A model generated the notes under the pieces. The model did no database searches and was not told the origin of the DNA. It saw nothing but the letters and a program-made list of their open reading frames with translations. Source: Halioxenophilus sp964342265 (GTDB lineage Bacteria; Pseudomonadota; Gammaproteobacteria; Pseudomonadales; Cellvibrionaceae). From it: a stretch of 40,164 nucleotides of DNA. Shown piece after piece: positions 1 to 7,426 of the stretch (the stretch's first letter is position 1; every line of letters begins with the position of its first letter). A program made the position numbers and the translations under genes. The DNA is taken from NCBI GenBank assembly GCA_964342265.1, contig CAYFFE010000018.1, positions 1 through 40,164 on the forward strand, in the 5' to 3' direction.

Positions 1-309
1 TTTTACGAAAGTATGGGCGGCTACGCGCCGACAGTGGGCATTATTGGCGCGGTGCTGGGATTAATTCATGTAATGAAAAACCTAGCCGATCCGTCGCAAT
101 TGGGGCCAGGTATTGCCATTGCCTTTGTGGCGACCATTTACGGTGTGGCCTTGGCCAATTTATTGTTGCTGCCGGTGGCCAATAAACTAAAACAGTGTAT
201 TGGCCATGAGTCGCGTTTTAAAGAGTTAATGATTGATGGCTTAATTGCCATCGCCGAAGGGGAAAATCCCCGACTGATTGCCATTAAATTAAATGGGTAT
301 CTCACCTAA
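1..309 (+). CDS. motC: Flagellar motor stator protein MotC (MotA/PomA family), 3' part
   Basis: The reading frame is open from base 1, so the true start lies upstream; only the last 102 codons are present. The visible part has the two C-terminal membrane segments of MotA-type proteins: a Gly/Ala-rich helix after GGYAPTVGIIGAVLG, then a second ending in LANLLLLPVANKL. A cytoplasmic tail resembling the MotA end (KELMIDGLIAIAEGENP) follows. MotA-family proteins form the ion channel of the flagellar stator with a MotB-type partner and push on the rotor. The stop TAA lies directly before the ATG of motD, so the two genes are probably cotranscribed. The name MotC follows from the partner and from the parA-cheW context, which matches the Pseudomonas motCD locus. 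Confidence 0.9.
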   Translation, partial: FYESMGGYAPTVGIIGAVLGLIHVMKNLADPSQLGPGIAIAFVATIYGVALANLLLLPVANKLKQCIGHESRFKELMIDGLIAIAEGENPRLIAIKLNGYLT

Positions 310-1458
310 ATGGCACGCACGTTAAAATCTCGCCGACCGCAACAGCTCAGTGTTAATCACGAACGCTGGTTGGTGTCCTATGCGGATTTTATTACGTTAT
401 TATTTGCGTTTTTTGTGGTGATGTACTCGGTTTCTCAAGTTAACGAAGAAAAATTTCGGGTATTGTCCGATACATTGTTGGATGTGTTTAACGAGCCGCG
501 CAAAAGTTTGGAGCCCATTCAAATAGGGGATCCTGAATTAACCGTTACCACCACACCCATTGAGGGGCAGGGCGATAACAATCAACAAACTGTTGAGGGC
601 GTAGGCGACGGAACCGGAGCATTTACCGAAACGTCCGAATTGCCCAGTGCCAACAGCGAGGTCGCCAGTGGCGCTATGGTCGATGGTGAGGCCGACGCGC
701 ATTTTAACGATATCGAGCAAGCTCTAAAAAATCGCTTTGCCAATTTGCTTTCCGAGCAGGTAATGCACATCGATGAAAACGAATTTTGGTTGGAAGTGGA
801 ATTAAATACAAAATCGCTGTTTGCCCCCGGCAGTGCGGAGCCCAGTTTTGCCGCCGAAACTGTTTTTGATGAACTGGCCGATATTTTGAATTCCTACGAT
901 AACGCCATCGAAATAGAAGGTTTTACCGACAATATTCCCATTAACACGCCGGTGTACCCCAGCAATTGGGAATTATCGTCGGCGCGCGCCGCCTCGGTGG
1001 TGCAAATTATGGCTCAGGGTGGGGTTGCTCCCAAGCGTATGGCGGCTATTGGTTACGGTCAGTTTCGTCCCATTGCCGATAACAGTACCGCCGGTGGTCG
1101 CGAAAAAAATCGGCGGGTGGTGGTTAAAATCGCTAAAGAACAATACCAAAAAATGCTCGAGAGCGACCGGGCCTATCAATATTTTCAATCGAAGAAAAAT
1201 GCCATTTTAAACGACACAACACTGACCGCCCGCGAGAAAAACCAACAACTCATCGAGTTGGGCTCATCGCCCACCAATCCTAGTATTCGCAAAGCGTTGA
1301 TTGATGCCTCCAAAGTAACTCCTCCCGACGTGGCAAACGAAGAGCGTTCTAATGAGTCGGACGACAGCCTAGAACCCGTTCACTTGGAAGACGGCGATAT
1401 TCTGTTTACCAACGATCCAGAGCGCGCAACTGGCAGGGGTGCCGACTCTGACCAATAA
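310..1458 (+). CDS. motD: Flagellar motor stator protein MotD (MotB family, OmpA-like C-terminus)
   Basis: The 382-residue protein has a short basic N-terminus and one membrane helix (about residues 22-42). The helix begins SYADFITLLFAFFVV, and Asp26 matches the ion-binding Asp of MotB; this type normally carries protons. A low-complexity linker of roughly 90 residues leads to an OmpA/MotB peptidoglycan-binding domain (about 165-278) with GFTDNIPIN and NRRVVVKI motifs, which anchors the stator to the wall. About 100 further residues follow the OmpA domain and end in an acidic, Ser/Asp-rich tail; this is longer than textbook MotB. The gene starts one base after the motC stop. The family assignment is firm, and D rather than B is chosen from context with parA and cheW. 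Confidence 0.92.
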   Translation: MARTLKSRRPQQLSVNHERWLVSYADFITLLFAFFVVMYSVSQVNEEKFRVLSDTLLDVFNEPRKSLEPIQIGDPELTVTTTPIEGQGDNNQQTVEGVGDGTGAFTETSELPSANSEVASGAMVDGEADAHFNDIEQALKNRFANLLSEQVMHIDENEFWLEVELNTKSLFAPGSAEPSFAAETVFDELADILNSYDNAIEIEGFTDNIPINTPVYPSNWELSSARAASVVQIMAQGGVAPKRMAAIGYGQFRPIADNSTAGGREKNRRVVVKIAKEQYQKMLESDRAYQYFQSKKNAILNDTTLTAREKNQQLIELGSSPTNPSIRKALIDASKVTPPDVANEERSNESDDSLEPVHLEDGDILFTNDPERATGRGADSDQ

Positions 1459-1484
1459 AATTTCCCCAATCCGAGCCAATCTAA

Positions 1485-1722
1485 TCCGAATTCACTGAGG
1501 CAATTCGGAATAACTTAGCCATTCCCTTAATAATTTCCCGTTATTGCCGATAGGATTATTATTAATCCGCAGTAGCACCAGCAAACTTAAAGCGTGTTTT
1601 GTGCGGATTAAACGCGTGTGCAGGTGTGTGGACTAAAATAAAGGAACCCCCAGTAAAAACTGGAGCTTAGAAATAACCGCCACGGTGTATGCGTGGCGCA
1701 TCTGTAGTTTGAATACAGATGC
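1485..1722 (+). promoter_or_regulatory. Structured untranslated region between motD and parA (tandem inverted repeats)
   Basis: No gene lies between motD and parA (1459-1748). Perfect inverted repeats seen by eye are: 1485-1492 with 1502-1509 (8 bp); 1553-1558 with 1563-1568 (6 bp); 1563-1571 with 1602-1610 (9 bp); 1650-1654 with 1659-1663 (5 bp, AAAA loop); 1678-1684 with 1692-1698 (7 bp, 7-nt loop); and 1698-1706 with 1714-1722 (9 bp, 7-nt loop). The 1563-1568 arm is shared, so the second and third pairings exclude each other. The last hairpin ends 26 bases before the parA ATG. None is followed by a clear T-run, so simple termination is not indicated. A regulatory mRNA leader or processing region is an inference; no known riboswitch class was recognised. 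Confidence 0.45.
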
Positions 1723-1748
1723 TGGTTTGAATTATTGTTGAGGTCGAT

Positions 1749-2585
1749 ATGGTCGTTTGGACAGTCGCAAATCAAAAAGGCGGAGTCGGCAAAACAACCA
1801 CGGCGGTAACGCTGGCTGGGCTTGCCGCAGAGCAGGGTAAACGAGTCTTGATGCTCGATTTGGACCCGCATGGCTCACTAACCAGTTACTTTGGCGAAAA
1901 CTCCGATACATGTACGCCATCGAGTTATACCTTATTTGAGTTAAACAAAAAGCTCACGCTCGGCCAGGTAAACGATGTTGTACACCGTACCCAATACGAG
2001 GGCTTGAGTTTTATTCCCGCATCCACGGCTCTGGCCACATTGGAGCGCCAAGCCATTGGCAAAGATGGTTTGGGGTTGGTGGTAAGCAAAACGGCGGAGC
2101 TGGTGAAAAACACCTACGATGTCATGATTGTCGACAGCCCGCCGATTTTAGGCGTGCTAATGATTAATGCTCTGGCGGCTTGTCAGCGATTAATTATTCC
2201 GGTTCAAACCGAATATTTGGCCATCAAAGGTTTGGAGCGCATGATCCATACCCTGCAAATGTTGGGGCGATCTCGTAAGCGAGCCTTGGAATACACCATT
2301 GTGCCGACGATGTACGATCGCCGCACGCACGCCTCGGTGGCCAGTTTGCGCTCGATTAAAAACGAATTCAGCGAGCACGCTTGGGCCGGCAAAATTCCCA
2401 TCGATACGCGCTTACGAGACGCCAGCAAAGCCGGCGTGCCGCCGCATTTATTCGACCCAGAAAGCCGAGCAGTGGCTGCCTATCGCTCGCTCTACAAAAT
2501 ATTAACGCAGCACGAAACAACAACCACTGCCAATCGCCCATCGAATCGTGCGTCTGCCGCCAACGCACTGGTTAGTGGAGCTTAG
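1749..2585 (+). CDS. parA: ParA/Soj-family ATPase of the chemotaxis cluster (ParC-like)
   Basis: The 278-residue protein has the deviant Walker A motif KGGVGKTT at residues 10-17, a Walker A' region (LMLDLDPHGS, near 34-43) and a Walker B region (MIVDSPP, near 125). These are hallmarks of the ParA/MinD family. It starts at ATG 1749 behind GAGG (1740-1743). No ParB gene is nearby. With motCD upstream and CheW-type genes downstream, it matches the flagellar/chemotaxis ParA (ParC in Vibrio, PA1462-type in Pseudomonas), which positions polar chemotaxis arrays. That role is inferred from context. Chromosome partitioning is unlikely because the parB/parS partner is missing. Confidence 0.88.
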   Translation: MVVWTVANQKGGVGKTTTAVTLAGLAAEQGKRVLMLDLDPHGSLTSYFGENSDTCTPSSYTLFELNKKLTLGQVNDVVHRTQYEGLSFIPASTALATLERQAIGKDGLGLVVSKTAELVKNTYDVMIVDSPPILGVLMINALAACQRLIIPVQTEYLAIKGLERMIHTLQMLGRSRKRALEYTIVPTMYDRRTHASVASLRSIKNEFSEHAWAGKIPIDTRLRDASKAGVPPHLFDPESRAVAAYRSLYKILTQHETTTTANRPSNRASAANALVSGA

Positions 2586-2589
2586 TGTT

Positions 2590-3915
2590 TTGGTTACTCC
2601 GGTTGATCCCAACGATGAGTGGATTGTCTCTTACATCGACGACTTGTTGATGGACTCAACCGCGGACGGCGATACAGCGGCTTCCTCAGAGGATTCTGAA
2701 CCGCGCCCAAAAGATCAACCCGTGCTGGGCGCGCCGCAACCCGAAAAGCCGTTAAATACACAGGCCGCTAAAGAGTTAAATCAGAGCAAGGCGCACTCGC
2801 CGGAACCGCCGTTAACTCCCGAGCCAATCGCTCGTTGCGATTGCGGTGTCGATCGCCAAACGTCTTCTTTAACGAAAAATACCGCGCGGCATTCATCTAA
2901 ACTCGCAGCGCCAGCTGAGTTGGTCGAACCGCAAGCTCCAATCGAAAGCAAACTCGAAAGTAAAATCGAAAGTAAAATCGAAAGTAAAATCGAGAGCGAT
3001 AAAAAAGCGGTGGGCGCATCGCTGGCTAAATACGATGGCGAACGGCATTCGCCCCAATTTAAAGCCGCTAGCGAGCAAGACACAGCAAACTCACCGCATG
3101 CCTGGCAGGAAGGAGAACACCAGCGCCGGCAGAGTTTGGAAAAATTACTGCGCGATTCGGCGCTAAGAACCTCCCTAAAAACTCAAGCTGAGCCTAAGCC
3201 GCGCTCTACAACTACAACAGAAACCACAACAGAAACCACAACAAAAACTGAAGCAAAACCGGTGGTGGTCGCCGAACCAGCGCCAGCCCCAACGATCGCT
3301 AAGCCTGTGGTTACTGAGCCTCAAGCAAAAGTGTCGGTTGCGCCGGCCGTTGGCAAAACCGACAAAAAACCAGCAGTGGCCGAACCCGAGGTGCAAGTCG
3401 AGAGCGAAATCGACAATGCCTTGTCGGTTCAAGACTGGCAAAACGGCCGTCCACCCTGGGCACAAGATCGGTTTGATGTCCTACTGTTTTCGGTATCGGG
3501 ATTAACTTTAGGCGTACCGTTAATTGCACTGGGGCAAATTCAAAAGTTATCGGAAGAATTAACGCCGCTGTTTGGTCAGGCGAAATGGTTCATGGGCCTA
3601 TTGCCCTGTACTCAAGGCAAAATTCGCTGTGTGGATACCGCATTGTTTGTTATGCCCGATCGCTACCAGAGCGAGTTTCGAGACAACTATCGATTTGTGA
3701 TTACTATCGACGGATTAAATTGGGGCTTGGCGGTGGACGAAGTCAAACAGCCTATCCGGCTCAATCCGGACTCAGTTAATTGGCGCGGAGAGCGAACGCG
3801 CCGGCCTTGGCTGGCTGGAACCATTCGCGAACACATGTGCGCGTTGTTAGATGTGCCCGTTTTAGGAAAAATCCTCTCAGAGCAGGACAAAAATAAAGGT
3901 TCGAGCGGGCATTGA
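2590..3915 (+). CDS. CheW-domain protein with long low-complexity linker (ParP-like)
   Basis: The C-terminal ~140 residues form a CheW domain (FDVLLFSVSGLTLGVPL through WGLAVDEV to CALLDVPVLG). Before it lie a short conserved-looking N-terminus (DEWIVSYIDDLLMDS) and about 270 residues of Pro/Ala/Glu/Lys/Thr-rich sequence. The linker includes a short ESK(I/L) repeat and a TTTTETTTETTT run. Three non-ATG starts are possible. TTG 2590 is chosen because GGAG sits at 2577-2580 with a 9-base spacer; GTG 2548 and GTG 2575 have no comparable site. The position after parA matches PA1463 and Vibrio ParP, which link the ParA ATPase to chemoreceptor arrays. Domain assignment is firm; the ParP role rests on context. 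Confidence 0.82.
   Translation: MVTPVDPNDEWIVSYIDDLLMDSTADGDTAASSEDSEPRPKDQPVLGAPQPEKPLNTQAAKELNQSKAHSPEPPLTPEPIARCDCGVDRQTSSLTKNTARHSSKLAAPAELVEPQAPIESKLESKIESKIESKIESDKKAVGASLAKYDGERHSPQFKAASEQDTANSPHAWQEGEHQRRQSLEKLLRDSALRTSLKTQAEPKPRSTTTTETTTETTTKTEAKPVVVAEPAPAPTIAKPVVTEPQAKVSVAPAVGKTDKKPAVAEPEVQVESEIDNALSVQDWQNGRPPWAQDRFDVLLFSVSGLTLGVPLIALGQIQKLSEELTPLFGQAKWFMGLLPCTQGKIRCVDTALFVMPDRYQSEFRDNYRFVITIDGLNWGLAVDEVKQPIRLNPDSVNWRGERTRRPWLAGTIREHMCALLDVPVLGKILSEQDKNKGSSGH
2941..3000 (+). repeat. 12-bp tandem repeat in the CheW-like gene linker
   Basis: Five consecutive 12-bp units resemble ATCGAAAGTAAA. The units at 2965-2976 and 2977-2988 are identical, the first two differ from them at one base each, and the last (2989-3000) is degenerate. 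Each unit encodes four residues, so copy-number changes keep the frame and would only change linker length. Confidence 0.85.
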
Positions 3916-3985
3916 GGATAAAACGCCTAGCAAGACGCTGAACATTTGGCTTGACGGCATAAACAACTACACTCAAAAGGAATTG

Positions 3986-4066
3986 ATGATGGTTAACAAA
4001 CACTCCGCAAAGAGCGCGGATTTTTTAGCTGGCACAAATGGTGCTTTTACTGGTTGTCAACTATAG
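3986..4066 (+). CDS. Possible small ORF (26 aa) in the cheW leader
   Basis: An ATG at 3986 (or 3989, same frame) follows AGGA at 3978-3981 with normal spacing and opens a frame ending in TAG at 4064-4066. The product would begin MMVNKHSAKSADFLAG and has no recognised relative. The frame runs through a terminator-like hairpin (4004-4026), and its stop lies in the right arm of a 9-bp inverted repeat (4043-4073). This is compatible with a leader peptide controlling cheW, but a chance ORF is about equally likely. Confidence 0.25.
   Translation: MMVNKHSAKSADFLAGTNGAFTGCQL
4004..4026 (+). terminator. Candidate weak intrinsic terminator upstream of cheW
   Basis: A 5-bp stem (4004-4008 with 4016-4020, 7-nt loop) is followed by six T residues. 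The stem is short, so at most partial termination or attenuation is expected. Confidence 0.35.
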
Positions 4067-4073
4067 TAAAAGC
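4043..4073 (+). promoter_or_regulatory. 9-bp perfect inverted repeat upstream of cheW
   Basis: GCTTTTACT at 4043-4051 is the exact reverse complement of AGTAAAAGC at 4065-4073, with a 13-nt loop that itself contains GTTGTCAAC. It lies 49 bases before the cheW ATG. It could be an operator or an mRNA hairpin; the sequence does not decide. Confidence 0.4.
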
Positions 4074-4122
4074 CTAGGTTTGTGGTTTTTTTGACGGTTG
4101 ATTTAATTTTAGGAAATAACAC

Positions 4123-4608
4123 ATGGCGACCAATACTAACAAAGCGAAAGTCAGTGAAGATCCCATTTTACAGTGGGTCACTTTCCGGTTGGCCGGTGAA
4201 ACGTATGGCATTAACGTTATGCAGGTGCAAGAAGTCTTGCGCTATTCAGAAATCGCGCCGGTGCCCGGTGCGCCGCCTTATGTTTTGGGCATTATTAACC
4301 TGCGTGGCAACGTGGTAACGGTTATCGATACGCGCAATCGTTTTGGCTTAGAACCCGGTGAAGTTAACGACAACACTCGCATTGTAATTATCGAAGCCGA
4401 CCAACACGTTATTGGTATTTTGGTGGATAGCGTTGCCGAGGTGGTTTATTTACGCCAATCGGAGATCGAAACAGCTCCCAATGTAGGCAACGAGGAAAGC
4501 GCTAAGTTTATTCAAGGTGTTTGCCACAAAAACGAAGAGTTGTTGATTTTAATTGAGTTAAATAAATTACTCACTGATCGGGAATGGGCAGAGCTGGAAG
4601 AGGTGTAG
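4123..4608 (+). CDS. cheW: Chemotaxis coupling protein CheW
   Basis: This 161-residue protein is almost entirely one CheW domain: WVTFRLAGETYGINVMQVQEVL, then PGAPPYVLGIINLRGNVVTVIDTRNRFGL split over two strands, and a C-terminal LLILIELNKLL. CheW links chemoreceptors to the kinase CheA. Its length is usual for the family. The ATG at 4123 has AGGA at 4111-4114. The position after the larger CheW-domain protein and before a DUF2802 gene is the order seen in Pseudomonas and related polar flagellates. Confidence 0.95.
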   Translation: MATNTNKAKVSEDPILQWVTFRLAGETYGINVMQVQEVLRYSEIAPVPGAPPYVLGIINLRGNVVTVIDTRNRFGLEPGEVNDNTRIVIIEADQHVIGILVDSVAEVVYLRQSEIETAPNVGNEESAKFIQGVCHKNEELLILIELNKLLTDREWAELEEV

Positions 4609-4660
4609 TGAAAAACCTCGGAGTTATTAAATATCGTGTTAAAACTGTGGTGACTAAGCG

Positions 4661-5134
4661 ATGGAGTATATTGATTTTTCGGTTCAAACAATCGCTATTA
4701 CCGTTATTGCGAGCTTAGCGCTTGCGTTGAATATTGTACTTTGGCGCAAGCTGGTAAAAATGCAGTCGATTTATGACCGAGAGTTAAAACATTCGCAAAA
4801 AGAATTGCAGTTAATTACTCAAACCCATATCGGTATGGGTAAGAAGTTTTTGGAAATGGAAAAGCAGCTTAAACGCTTGCTAACTCAGCAGAGCTTGTTG
4901 CACGCTCAAACTAACAATAAAGAACCCTCCGAGAGTAAGCAAAAACCATCCATTGAAGCAGAGCGTGCCGCCGAGCAAACCACTAAAGCCGAAAACCAAG
5001 GCTCGTACAATAACGCCGTAAATTTGTTTAAACAGGGCTATAGCGCCGAAGAAGTTGCGGCGCGTTGTGGTTTATCGAAGGCGGAGACCAGTTTGATGGC
5101 ACTGGTAAATCGAGAATTTATTTCAGAGAAATAG
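4661..5134 (+). CDS. DUF2802 family membrane-anchored protein
   Basis: The 157-residue protein has one N-terminal membrane helix (about residues 8-29), then a predicted coiled coil (about 33-85, rich in Lys/Gln/Glu) and a polar linker. A C-terminal helix-turn-helix-like segment follows (VNLFKQGYSAEEVAARCGLSK, split around the turn, about residues 120-142). This layout and the location at the end of the chemotaxis gene group match DUF2802 proteins, whose function is not established. The next gene converges from the other strand 42 bases downstream, so this is probably the last gene of its operon. Confidence 0.8.
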   Translation: MEYIDFSVQTIAITVIASLALALNIVLWRKLVKMQSIYDRELKHSQKELQLITQTHIGMGKKFLEMEKQLKRLLTQQSLLHAQTNNKEPSESKQKPSIEAERAAEQTTKAENQGSYNNAVNLFKQGYSAEEVAARCGLSKAETSLMALVNREFISEK

Positions 5135-5176
5135 TGTTGATCGTTTAACCAGCTTGTTTTATTTTAACGTTTTGAT

Positions 5177-5941
5177 TTAACCCAAATATTCTCGAGCGTT
5201 AAAGTAGCCACCGGATACCCCTGTACTGTCATCACTCATTAAATACACATACAGAGGCATGTGTTGCTCCGGCAATGGCACGTCCGCTGGGTTTTCTGCC
5301 GGATAGGCCGCCGCACGCATTTGGGTGCGAGTGCCGCCGGGGTTGATGCTGTTAATGCGAATAGGGCAGGTGCCGTCCCATTCTTCGGCGAGAATTTCTG
5401 TTAGATTTTTTAATGCCGCCTTTGAAACGGAGTAGCCTCCCCAAAAAGCTCGACCTTTGTTGGCGACACTGGAACTTGTGGTGATCACCGAGCCATTGCC
5501 TGATTTTTCCAACAGTGGCGTTAAAGCCTGAATCATCATGAAGGGTGAGTTTAAATTCACCTGCATAATTTGTTGCCAGTTATCCCAACTGTAGTTATTC
5601 ATAGGTGTGTGGGGGCCAAGAATCGCAGCGTTAATGAGCAAACCATCAATTTTGCCGTATTCCTCGTCCAACTTATTGGCCATATCCACGTAATCTTTTT
5701 CTACCGCGCCTTCAAAATTGATCGGATAAATGGCGGTGTTGGGATTACCCTCGCTTTCGATGGCATCGTATACTTGCTCTAATTTGGCAATGGTCCGTCC
5801 CATCAGTACCACCGTGGCACCGTAGCGAGCAAAGGTGAGCGCGGCTGTTTTACCAATGCCGTCGCCAGCGCCGGTAACCACAATAACTTTGTTGGTGAGC
5901 GCATCGTTTGCGGGAGAATACTGAGCTGAAAATTCAATCAT
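5177..5941 (-). CDS. yciK: YciK-family short-chain dehydrogenase/reductase
   Basis: The 254-residue protein is a classical SDR. It has the NAD(P)-binding TGAGDGIG motif at residues 23-30, NAAILG near 104-109, and the catalytic Ser (about 157), Tyr170 and Lys174 in the TTSSS and YSVSK segments. Length and the neighbour order with mupP and ubiG match the YciK family of Pseudomonas and enterics. The physiological substrate is unknown. It is 106 bases downstream of mupP on the same strand, so it may be read from the mtaD-ubiG-mupP transcript or have its own start. Confidence 0.85.
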   Translation of the reverse strand: MIEFSAQYSPANDALTNKVIVVTGAGDGIGKTAALTFARYGATVVLMGRTIAKLEQVYDAIESEGNPNTAIYPINFEGAVEKDYVDMANKLDEEYGKIDGLLINAAILGPHTPMNNYSWDNWQQIMQVNLNSPFMMIQALTPLLEKSGNGSVITTSSSVANKGRAFWGGYSVSKAALKNLTEILAEEWDGTCPIRINSINPGGTRTQMRAAAYPAENPADVPLPEQHMPLYVYLMSDDSTGVSGGYFNAREYLG

Positions 5942-6047
5942 AAAACGTCATTCATTGCTGTGGTTGGAATCGTTGTTAATGGAATCATTGGTACTGTTCT
6001 ATGGTGTTATTTTAAGTTGCAGTTCTAAATAGCCTTTAGCTGCAGTT

Positions 6048-6710
6048 CTAGATCGCCATTAACAGTTGCTGCAAATGCTGTGCGCTTGTGGCCAAATGAT
6101 GCGCATTCCAATGTTCGATTTCTTCATGCTCATCAAAATAACCCCACTCGGCGATAATCGTCGTCATGTTGGCTCGTAAACCCGCTTCAATATCCCGTTG
6201 GTGATCGCCCACATAAACGGTTTTTTGTGGATCGCAATCGAGTTGCTGGCAGGCTAATAACAGAGGTTCGGGATCGGGTTTAGTGTGGGTAACGTGATCC
6301 GGGCAAATTAACACGGCCGGGTTTAATTGCAAAACATCCATAAGCGGGCGGGAAAAACGCTCGGGCTTGTTGGTAACAATGCCCCAGGGAATGTTTTGAG
6401 CTTTCAAGTGTTTGAGCAATTCTGCTAAGCCTGTAAATAAAATCGCTTGGCAATTTTGGGGCGTTAAACACTCACCATAGCGCGTTAAAAAAGCTTGTAA
6501 GTGGCGATCAAAGTCTGGCTCGCCGGATTGACCGCCAAAACCCAGTTGCACCATTTGTCGAGCCCCACCCGAGACTACGGGTCGAATAACATCGGCGGCC
6601 AGTGTGTGTTTTTGCTGATCCTGCAGAAGTTGGTTTAATACCTGAATAAAATCCGGAGCGGTATCAATGAGAGTACCGTCTAAATCGAATAACACACACT
6701 CGAGTGTCAT
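6048..6710 (-). CDS. mupP: HAD-family phosphatase, probable N-acetylmuramic acid 6-phosphate phosphatase MupP
   Basis: The 220-residue HAD hydrolase has motif I FDLDGTLIDT with nucleophile Asp9 and Asp11, a conserved VTNKP (motif II), and YVGDHQRDIEAG (motif IV). The sequence alone would fit phosphoglycolate phosphatase (Gph). The location between ubiG and yciK is that of Pseudomonas mupP, whose product dephosphorylates MurNAc-6-P in the peptidoglycan recycling bypass that confers intrinsic fosfomycin resistance. Start ATG overlaps the ubiG stop (ATGA), which implies translational coupling. HAD assignment is firm; MupP over Gph rests on synteny. Confidence 0.8.
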   Translation of the reverse strand: MTLECVLFDLDGTLIDTAPDFIQVLNQLLQDQQKHTLAADVIRPVVSGGARQMVQLGFGGQSGEPDFDRHLQAFLTRYGECLTPQNCQAILFTGLAELLKHLKAQNIPWGIVTNKPERFSRPLMDVLQLNPAVLICPDHVTHTKPDPEPLLLACQQLDCDPQKTVYVGDHQRDIEAGLRANMTTIIAEWGYFDEHEEIEHWNAHHLATSAQHLQQLLMAI

Positions 6711-7417
6711 GCGTTGGGCTCCGGTTTAATTAAATGCATAAAATAATTTACGTCCACATCGTTATCGCTGAGTTTGTAGGTTTTTAACAGCGGGTTATAA
6801 ACCATGCCAGTAATGTCGTCGACAACCAATCCCGCCGCTCGGGCCATGGCCGCTAACTCTGACGGGCGTATAAATTTGTTGTAATCGTGTGTGCCCTTGG
6901 GAACCATATTTAATAAATATTCTGCGGCTAAAATCATTGCGCCATAGGATTTTGGGTTGCGATTAATGGTTGATAAAAACAAGTGGCCGCCGGGCTTAAG
7001 CAATGTAGCACAACTGGCTATTACGGATTCGGGCGCGGGTACGTGTTCGAGCATTTCCAGGCAGGTAATTACGTCGAATTGTTGCGGGTGCTCAGCGGCG
7101 AACTCTTCGGCGCTGGCTTTTTGATAATTGATGGTTAATTGGCTTTCGAGCGCGTGCAGTTTGGCAACGTCCAGTGCTTGTTCGGCGAGATCAATGGCGG
7201 TTGTTTGCGCGCCGCGCTGCGCCAGCCCTTCGCTTAAAATGCCACCGCCGCAGCCGATGTCTAAAACATTTAGCTCGGCTACGGGCTGAAATTGCTCTAT
7301 GTAGTTTAAGCGCAGTGGGTTGATGTCGTGCAGCGGTTTGTATTCACCGTTTTTATCCCACCAACGTTCGGCGCTGGCATTAAATTTGGCTATTTCACTG
7401 TGATCGGCGTTACTCAT
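6707..7417 (-). CDS. ubiG: Bifunctional ubiquinone O-methyltransferase UbiG
   Basis: The 236-residue protein begins with the UbiG-typical FNASAERWWDKNGEYKPLH segment and carries the SAM-binding LDIGCGGGILSEG near residues 51-63. It also has CLEMLEHVP and the late HDYNKFIRPSEL segment found in UbiG. The enzyme performs both O-methylations of ubiquinone synthesis. The gene begins nine bases after the mtaD stop and overlaps mupP by the ATGA tetranucleotide. Confidence 0.95.
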   Translation of the reverse strand: MSNADHSEIAKFNASAERWWDKNGEYKPLHDINPLRLNYIEQFQPVAELNVLDIGCGGGILSEGLAQRGAQTTAIDLAEQALDVAKLHALESQLTINYQKASAEEFAAEHPQQFDVITCLEMLEHVPAPESVIASCATLLKPGGHLFLSTINRNPKSYGAMILAAEYLLNMVPKGTHDYNKFIRPSELAAMARAAGLVVDDITGMVYNPLLKTYKLSDNDVDVNYFMHLIKPEPNA

Positions 7418-7426
7418 GTTGTCACT

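Noticed and set aside
6048..6710. Calling this phosphatase Gph
   Set aside because: Domain features fit both, but the ubiG-mupP-yciK neighbourhood favours MupP.
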